Shown here: piece by piece, positions 59,306-64,000 of the stretch | How positions within the stretch are numbered: position 1 is the first letter of the stretch | How the letters are laid out: every line of letters starts with the position of its first letter | Assembly: GCA_047608075.1 (NCBI GenBank) | Contig: JBLKRX010000004.1 | Span: 135,571-199,570, forward strand | Length of the DNA stretch: 64,000 bases | From: Ferdinandcohnia humi_A | GTDB taxonomy: Bacteria; Bacillota; Bacilli; Bacillales; Bacillaceae_L | Direction of reading: 5' to 3' | Program-made: the position numbers and the translations under genes | Notes under the pieces: generated by a model | Told to the model about the DNA's origin: nothing | The model's database searches: none | Seen by the model: the letters and a program-made list of their open reading frames with translations, nothing else

Positions 59306-59773
59306 TCAGAAAGACTATACGTTCGAAGTTAAAACTATTAATGGGATGATGGGATATAGTAAACAAACTTCTTAACTACTCGAGGAAAAAAATAATGTAC
59401 TGAACGGACGACTGTTTATTACCACATATAACTCAGATATTTATAAAAATCCTTCCAAAATATAATCAAATATGTAACTTGCCAGTTTGTGGGATACACT
59501 TCAACGGAAACGGAGAACATTATGGTTCTCCGTTTCTTCATTCATAAAAATATAAATGAAGTAAAGATATTATTTAAACATTTGAACAATAGGTAAGTTA
59601 ATACATAATCAAATAATGAATTAATATAAAGGAATTATGTTTACTATAACCAAAAAAACTGCTATCTCAACACTTAAGGTTGCTGTTTATTTTTCACGCT
59701 AATTTCATCCGAACTTAGTAACCATTTTCACTAATTAGTTCCTTTAAGTCCAAAGAAGCTAGTGTGGAAGATG
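59306..59773. other. Gene-free interval with a strong hairpin
   Basis: No gene seen. The LysR gene is followed after about 200 bases by the hairpin at 59507-59536. The rest is AT-rich with no recognisable feature. Confidence 0.55.
59507..59540 (+). terminator. Strong hairpin terminator
   Basis: Twelve-pair perfect stem GAAACGGAGAAC/GTTCTCCGTTTC with a six-base loop, followed by TTCATTC. Confidence 0.7.
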
Positions 59774-60679
59774 TTAATTTCTATTTATTATGAAATTAAA
59801 ATCATTGAACCATTCCCTTAAAGGTTCTTCCCTTAAACTATATGTAAAATTGGTGCTACAATCCTCACCTATATGAGTCCTTATCAACCCATTCGATCTA
59901 AGTATCGTAATATGATGATGAATATTCCCTTTCCCCGAACCTATTTCTTTTACTATGTCACTGAACGTAAATTTACCTTTATTTAAAAGTTGTAAAATAT
60001 TTATTCTTCTCTCATCCCCTATAGCTTTAGCACAATTTATTAACCTTGTTTTTGTATCTAGTTCAAGCGGAAATAATATGAAGGCTTTCCCATTTAGAAT
60101 AGAGTAGGTGGTTAGTGGTCTAAAATGATGTGCTGGAATTAAGATAACTTCTTTAATAATACTTGAGTCAATAATTAGACCATTTGAAAATCTGTCTACT
60201 AATTCTCGAACATTAGTCGAGTCTTTTAATTCTAACAAATAATTAAACTTTTGCTTAAGGCGGTTAAAAATATTTGGATCCAGGTGAGAGAAATAATCCA
60301 AGTTCCATCCTTCAATAATATTTATATAAATATCTCTCTCTTTGCCCAAATCATGCGGAATACTCTTTGTCGGCATTATATATGGCATTATTCTTTCATA
60401 TAATTGACCCGGGCTATATGATGCAACTCGTTGTAAATAGCTTTCAATACTTTCATCAGGATCAGACTCTTCCATAAGGAGAACAGATAAATCAAAAAAT
60501 GAAAGATCCTCTAACTGATCAATTTGATTAGAAAGTTTGGTACTTAGCATTTTTTGGGTTCTTGATGTCCAATCTGCTCCTACCTCTAGATACTTTATAC
60601 GTTCAGGTCTTTTGTACAATAAAAAGCTTAGTAGAAGTTCGTGTATAGGTGCGTAGTGAATTTTCAAGTTATAAGACAT
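59774..60679 (-). CDS. ArsR-like winged-helix regulator with long N-terminal domain
   Basis: A 301-residue protein. The C-terminal third is an ArsR/MarR-type winged helix (ERRINILQLLNKGKFTFSDIV, HHHITILRSNGLIRT). The N-terminal two thirds have the helical DUF5937-like character seen in such regulators and may bind a ligand. It has no metal-binding CxC. It is divergent from an MFS transporter gene with a perfect inverted repeat between, suggesting that it represses the exporter. Confidence 0.8.
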   Translation of the reverse strand: MSYNLKIHYAPIHELLLSFLLYKRPERIKYLEVGADWTSRTQKMLSTKLSNQIDQLEDLSFFDLSVLLMEESDPDESIESYLQRVASYSPGQLYERIMPYIMPTKSIPHDLGKERDIYINIIEGWNLDYFSHLDPNIFNRLKQKFNYLLELKDSTNVRELVDRFSNGLIIDSSIIKEVILIPAHHFRPLTTYSILNGKAFILFPLELDTKTRLINCAKAIGDERRINILQLLNKGKFTFSDIVKEIGSGKGNIHHHITILRSNGLIRTHIGEDCSTNFTYSLREEPLREWFNDFNFIINRN

Positions 60680-60731
60680 TTTATTTCCTCCTCATCAACA
60701 TTGTATCACAAAAGAACAAAAATTATTTGAA

Positions 60732-60769
60732 AATGATAATTGACTAATATGTACCGTTCAATTATCATT
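60732..60769. promoter_or_regulatory. Inverted repeat operator between regulator and MFS genes
   Basis: AATGATAATTGA (60732-60743) and TCAATTATCATT (60758-60769), perfect 12 bp arms 14 bases apart. Placed to control the transporter and possibly the regulator. Confidence 0.6.
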
Positions 60770-60799
60770 GAACTAAATTAAAATTAAAGGGTGACTTAT

Positions 60800-62098
60800 A
60801 TGGGTGTTATAAAAGATTATAAAAAAGTCTTTCAAAATAGGAACTACCGACTTTTATTTTTTGCCAATTTCTCTTCACAACTAGGCACAGTTACTGGAAT
60901 GGTAGCAATAATGTTCTATATCCTTGATAGATTTTCCAAACAGCCTATTTACGCAACTATTACAGAAATGATGTATGCTCTCCCAGTTCTTTTTGTATTT
61001 TTCCTTACTGGGGTTCTGGCAGATAGATATGATAGACAAAAAATTGCAGTGAATTGTGACTGGATTAACTTTTTATTAAGTTTGTTAATCTTATTCTCAA
61101 TTATCATTGATTTTTTTCCACTAGTTTTTGCTTTACTTTTTGTAAGAAGCGCAGTATCCAAATTTTTCAACCCTGCTCAAAGTTCATTGATTCAGGGTGT
61201 TCTACCAAAAGAGGATTATCCTACTGGTATAGGACTAAACCAAATGTTTGGTAGTTTATTATTTTTAACTGGAAGCGGAATTGGCGCTTCCTTATATTGG
61301 GGGATAGGGATTAATGGTGCACTTTTAATTGATGCTGGCAGTTTTTTGATTTCAGGATATCTAATATCTAGATGTAAACTTCCAGAAGACATTAGACTTC
61401 CAAATGGGCCCTCAAGTATCAAAGATATATCGTTTAATATGATCAAGAACGACTTTCTATCAGGTACAAAATATGCATTTAACAATAAAATCGTATTGAA
61501 TTTACTATTAGGAATTTTAATTCTAGGTATAACAAACGGTGCACAAAGTGTAATGCATATATTCATTATGAAATATAAATTGGCACCTGAAACTTATGAA
61601 CAAGTTCAAGTGTTACTGGCAGTTGCACTTGGATCTGGAGTATTAATAGGAAGCTTAATTTCAACTAGATTGAGCAAAAAGATACCACTCTATAGTATGA
61701 TTATTATGAGTTTTATGGGGACAGGGATAATATTATTCAGTCAAGCAAACACTCAACTTGTTTGGTTCTATTTGTGTCTTCAATTTTTCCAAGGCTTATG
61801 TGTACCTCTTTGTAACATAGCTTTCTTTGGTTGGCTAGGACAAATTGTTGATAAAAAAATGATTGGTAGGGTCCAAGGACTGATAACTCCTCTTATGATG
61901 CTAACTATCACAATCATGCAAGTATTTATTGCTCTGTTCTTTCCTAAACTTATCTCAGTGGAAGTTATATTCATAATTGCAGGAACCGCATCTTTTGTTT
62001 TAGGAATATTCTATCTAGTTACACTTCCTATCTTATCTAAAAGGGAAAACACAAGATTAAATATTGAAAAGGAACTATTAGGTGAAAATTTATCTTAA
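60800..62098 (+). CDS. MFS family efflux transporter
   Basis: A 432-residue transporter with about twelve membrane spans and the loop-2-3 signature GVLADRYDRQKIAV. Resembles DHA3/enterobactin-exporter-like drug and macrolide exporters. AAAGGGTGACTTAT sets the ATG start; an in-frame GTG three codons earlier is rejected. The substrate is unknown; the divergent ArsR-like gene suggests induction by its ligand. Confidence 0.86.
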   Translation: MGVIKDYKKVFQNRNYRLLFFANFSSQLGTVTGMVAIMFYILDRFSKQPIYATITEMMYALPVLFVFFLTGVLADRYDRQKIAVNCDWINFLLSLLILFSIIIDFFPLVFALLFVRSAVSKFFNPAQSSLIQGVLPKEDYPTGIGLNQMFGSLLFLTGSGIGASLYWGIGINGALLIDAGSFLISGYLISRCKLPEDIRLPNGPSSIKDISFNMIKNDFLSGTKYAFNNKIVLNLLLGILILGITNGAQSVMHIFIMKYKLAPETYEQVQVLLAVALGSGVLIGSLISTRLSKKIPLYSMIIMSFMGTGIILFSQANTQLVWFYLCLQFFQGLCVPLCNIAFFGWLGQIVDKKMIGRVQGLITPLMMLTITIMQVFIALFFPKLISVEVIFIIAGTASFVLGIFYLVTLPILSKRENTRLNIEKELLGENLS

Positions 62099-62317
62099 GT
62101 AAAAAAATATCAACCCTAATTCTTTAATAAATAGGCGTGATATTTAGCTTTTGCTACCCTAATAAAAACAAGAATTATTTCCACAATTGTAGTGCTAAAA
62201 CGAGACTAGTGAGAAAAGAAAGTTTAAAACCAAATTTGGGAAGTTAGAGAAAGAATGGACATTATGAAGTAAGAGGCATCTGAATAGAAATCAATATGTA
62301 TGCTATTGAAGAGCGGA

Positions 62318-62354
62318 GCCCCCTCCTTAAAGGCGAATTTAAGGGGGGGGCTAT
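62318..62354. terminator. GC-rich hairpin
   Basis: Stem GCCCCCTCCTTAAA/TTTAAGGGGGGGGC between the convergent MFS and kinase-like genes. No U tract is present; the role as terminator is uncertain. Confidence 0.45.
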
Positions 62355-62376
62355 GGTGGATAAGGTTCAGAAGCTA

Positions 62377-63273
62377 TTATTTTGTCATTGCTTTTATTTT
62401 TAAGGGAAGCTTTTCTAAAAACCAGGTAACAACTTCAGAATTGAATCCATCCACTTGGTTGGAAATGAATTCAATGGTAACCCAAATTTTTGCCTTATTT
62501 ATTTCATGGACGAGTTCTTTTTCAGAGTATGGAAACAAATGAGTATCTAACTTTCTCCAACTGGCAAGGTACTTCGTAGCTATCTCAAGTTCAAGTTGAT
62601 TATCAAGTGATCCAATCCCTGGAATGGAAATTGCTAAATCAATTGCTGGAGAACCATTACTAAATCGTTCCCAATCAAAAAGGACAATTTCATTATTCTC
62701 CCTTATTCCCCAGTTCGTAGGATTTGTATCACCATTAATATTACAATAAGGTAGAAATAATTCCGAGCTGTCCTGCATGAGCTTATTCAATTGTAACTCT
62801 AGATCCCTACTTTCATTGACATTATCCAACATACTTACTATTTTAGCGTTCATTTTTTCATGCCAAACCGGTTTATAAGACCCAGGTATCTCAAAGGTCC
62901 GTTGCCATGTAGCATTATGTAAATTTACTAATGTATTAATGATATCCTGATCAGCAAACCACCTATCTCTCGGTAAGGAGTATGGCACACACTCCATGAT
63001 AGTCCAATAGTGATTAAGAGATTCCTCAAAACTAGTATGAATTAAATGGGGGATATTGACACCCTTTTCTCTTAGGTTTGGTGCAATTTCTCTATAAAAA
63101 ATACTCTCCAAGCAAGAAGGATCACCCTTAACAATAAGAGATTCATTGTGAGATAAGGTTACACGAAAACATCCACCCATTTCTTTAATACCGGTTACCT
63201 TTTCATATTTTACAATCTCTCCTAGGTTCTCATTAATAAATGTATCCATCTCTTTACTAATCTTGTACACCAT
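62377..63273 (-). CDS. APH-family phosphotransferase-like protein
   Basis: A 298-residue protein of the aminoglycoside phosphotransferase/choline kinase fold. The catalytic loop reads NGDTNPTNWG in place of the common HGDLHPGN, so Asp and the second Asn are kept while His is replaced by Asn; metal-binding is in VLFDWERF. N-terminal FRVTL..VKGDP gives the ATP Lys. The substrate is unknown and resistance cannot be concluded. Confidence 0.75.
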   Translation of the reverse strand: MVYKISKEMDTFINENLGEIVKYEKVTGIKEMGGCFRVTLSHNESLIVKGDPSCLESIFYREIAPNLREKGVNIPHLIHTSFEESLNHYWTIMECVPYSLPRDRWFADQDIINTLVNLHNATWQRTFEIPGSYKPVWHEKMNAKIVSMLDNVNESRDLELQLNKLMQDSSELFLPYCNINGDTNPTNWGIRENNEIVLFDWERFSNGSPAIDLAISIPGIGSLDNQLELEIATKYLASWRKLDTHLFPYSEKELVHEINKAKIWVTIEFISNQVDGFNSEVVTWFLEKLPLKIKAMTK

Positions 63274-63378
63274 CTATGTAATCCTCCTAATAAGATATAT
63301 AGACCATTACAACTGAAATTACTCAGTATCCTCTGTGTATTTCATATACAAGAGAGTTGTATAATTGTATGTTTCTTG

Positions 63379-63570
63379 TTAAAGTATATCTCGCTCAATG
63401 ATAATTCGCCCCCCTTCCCAACGATTCCTTAAATATTTCAGTCCCAGATTAATGGTCGAGTTAGTTGTAACATTTTTAAGTATTGTAGTAACTGCCCATT
63501 CCTCAACTCCATAAGGATTAAAATCGATGATTCTTCCATTAACTAATTGCTGCTTTCCTATCTTTCAAGC
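63379..63570 (-). pseudogene. Possible 3' remnant of a protein-coding gene
   Basis: A frame ending at a TAA codes NGRIIDFNPYGVEEWAVTT and LGLKYLRNRWEGGRIIIERD, protein-like in composition, but it has an in-frame stop upstream and no usable start. I do not recognise the family. Confidence 0.35.
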
Positions 63571-63910
63571 CTCGACCTTTGGATTCTGAATATTAACCTA
63601 GATATAATTAAAGCTATAAACTTTAAAATTACAATATCTCCCTTGTCTTAATCTTGTTTATTTGATTAAAGTTTTTTTCTCTTTTTTTACAGAAAAACTA
63701 ATAATCTTTTTTTTACCTCCCTTTTTGTTTTTGTACTGACATATGCGCCTAATTATTTTTAGATGGATAAAACTGATACTCTACTAAAGGTATTATTCAT
63801 TACAATTAAATCACCTGTAGTATCAAGAATTTGGGCCATATCCCAGAAATGATTATGTTGTATTCAGTAACGATTTTCAAATGCACGCAGGTAAGGCATC
63901 AGCCCTTTGG

Positions 63911-63936
63911 TTTTCTACCCGCCGTCGGGTAGAAAA
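63911..63936. repeat. Perfect 11 bp inverted repeat near the window end
   Basis: TTTTCTACCCG and CGGGTAGAAAA around CCGT, followed by a GC-rich tail (CAAGCGCGCGCAATC). Could be a bidirectional terminator or the edge of another element. Confidence 0.6.
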
Positions 63937-64000
63937 CAAGCGCGCGCAATCAATAATTAATGATTCACGTTTCTTGTAGCCCCCCTACGATCCCGGACGG

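Larger units (their letters stand above)
63274..64000. other. Gene-poor end of the window
   Basis: Besides the remnant at 63379-63570 there is no gene. The last 100 bases change in composition and hold a perfect palindrome. Confidence 0.5.

Noticed and set aside
62300..62542. 80-residue plus-strand frame
   Set aside because: Antisense to the 3' end of the kinase-like gene and includes the GC-rich hairpin; no ribosome site.
1..64000. tRNA or rRNA genes
   Set aside because: No cloverleaf, CCA-type end or rRNA stretch was recognised by eye; a tRNAscan or Rfam run would settle it.

Overview
The window looks like the chromosome of an endospore-forming Firmicute of the Bacillaceae, with low GC, Shine-Dalgarno sites of the AAAGGAGG type, and a complete spoVA, spoIIA, dacF, spoIIM and mciZ gene set. 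Gene order from about 34.8 kb onward (ppiB, ypuA, lysA, spoVAF-AA, sigF, spoIIAB, spoIIAA, dacF, pdp, punA, deoB, xerD, yqzK, fur, spoIIM, yqxK, nudF, mciZ, yqkF) matches the region I know from Bacillus subtilis. I cannot name the species.

Region 1 (1 to about 34.81 kb) is most of a large temperate prophage, read almost entirely on the minus strand. Its right end lies inside the host ppiB gene, of which only the 5' half remains. Its left end is beyond the window, which stops inside the portal gene. From right to left it holds: an ECF-like sigma factor behind two copies of a phage-specific promoter; replication genes (ssDNA-binding protein, PhoH-like ATPase, family A DNA polymerase, RecB/Cas4-like nuclease, two other small nucleases); a nucleotide-metabolism set (thioredoxin, NrdA, NrdB, thymidine kinase, dUTPase, ThyX, dNMP kinase); a sigma-region-4-like protein; small and large terminase subunits, integrase and portal. 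Accessory genes are mixed in: an AlwI-like/two-domain-methylase restriction-modification module, two HEPN-motif proteins around a repeat array, EVE-like and ASCH-like proteins, a lipoprotein, an amidoligase next to an ABC-ATPase/acetyltransferase fusion, a DUF3231 protein and a full-length second ppiB.

Two sequence-wide signals stand out in the prophage. First, GATC is very rare (24 sites found by eye), and 23 of the 24 are GGGATC (or its complement). Just to the right, in the host DNA, GATC has ordinary varied flanks. This may connect to the AlwI-like module, because AlwI reads GGATC. Second, ten sites of the form GTGTCAC, a 16-17 bp spacer, then CGACAT lie upstream of phage genes, including two before the sigma gene. 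They resemble ECF promoters and define a probable phage regulon.

Region 2 (34.8-57 kb) is conserved sporulation, cell-wall, nucleoside-salvage and iron-regulation core, with intergenic dispersed repeats, including a MITE-like element with 13 bp terminal inverted repeats that sits in the spoIIA leader. Region 3 (57-64 kb) is less conserved: an SDR/LysR divergent pair, an ArsR-like/MFS divergent pair sharing a perfect inverted repeat, an APH-like kinase, and a gene-poor end with a GC-rich palindrome. No tRNA, rRNA or CRISPR array was recognised.
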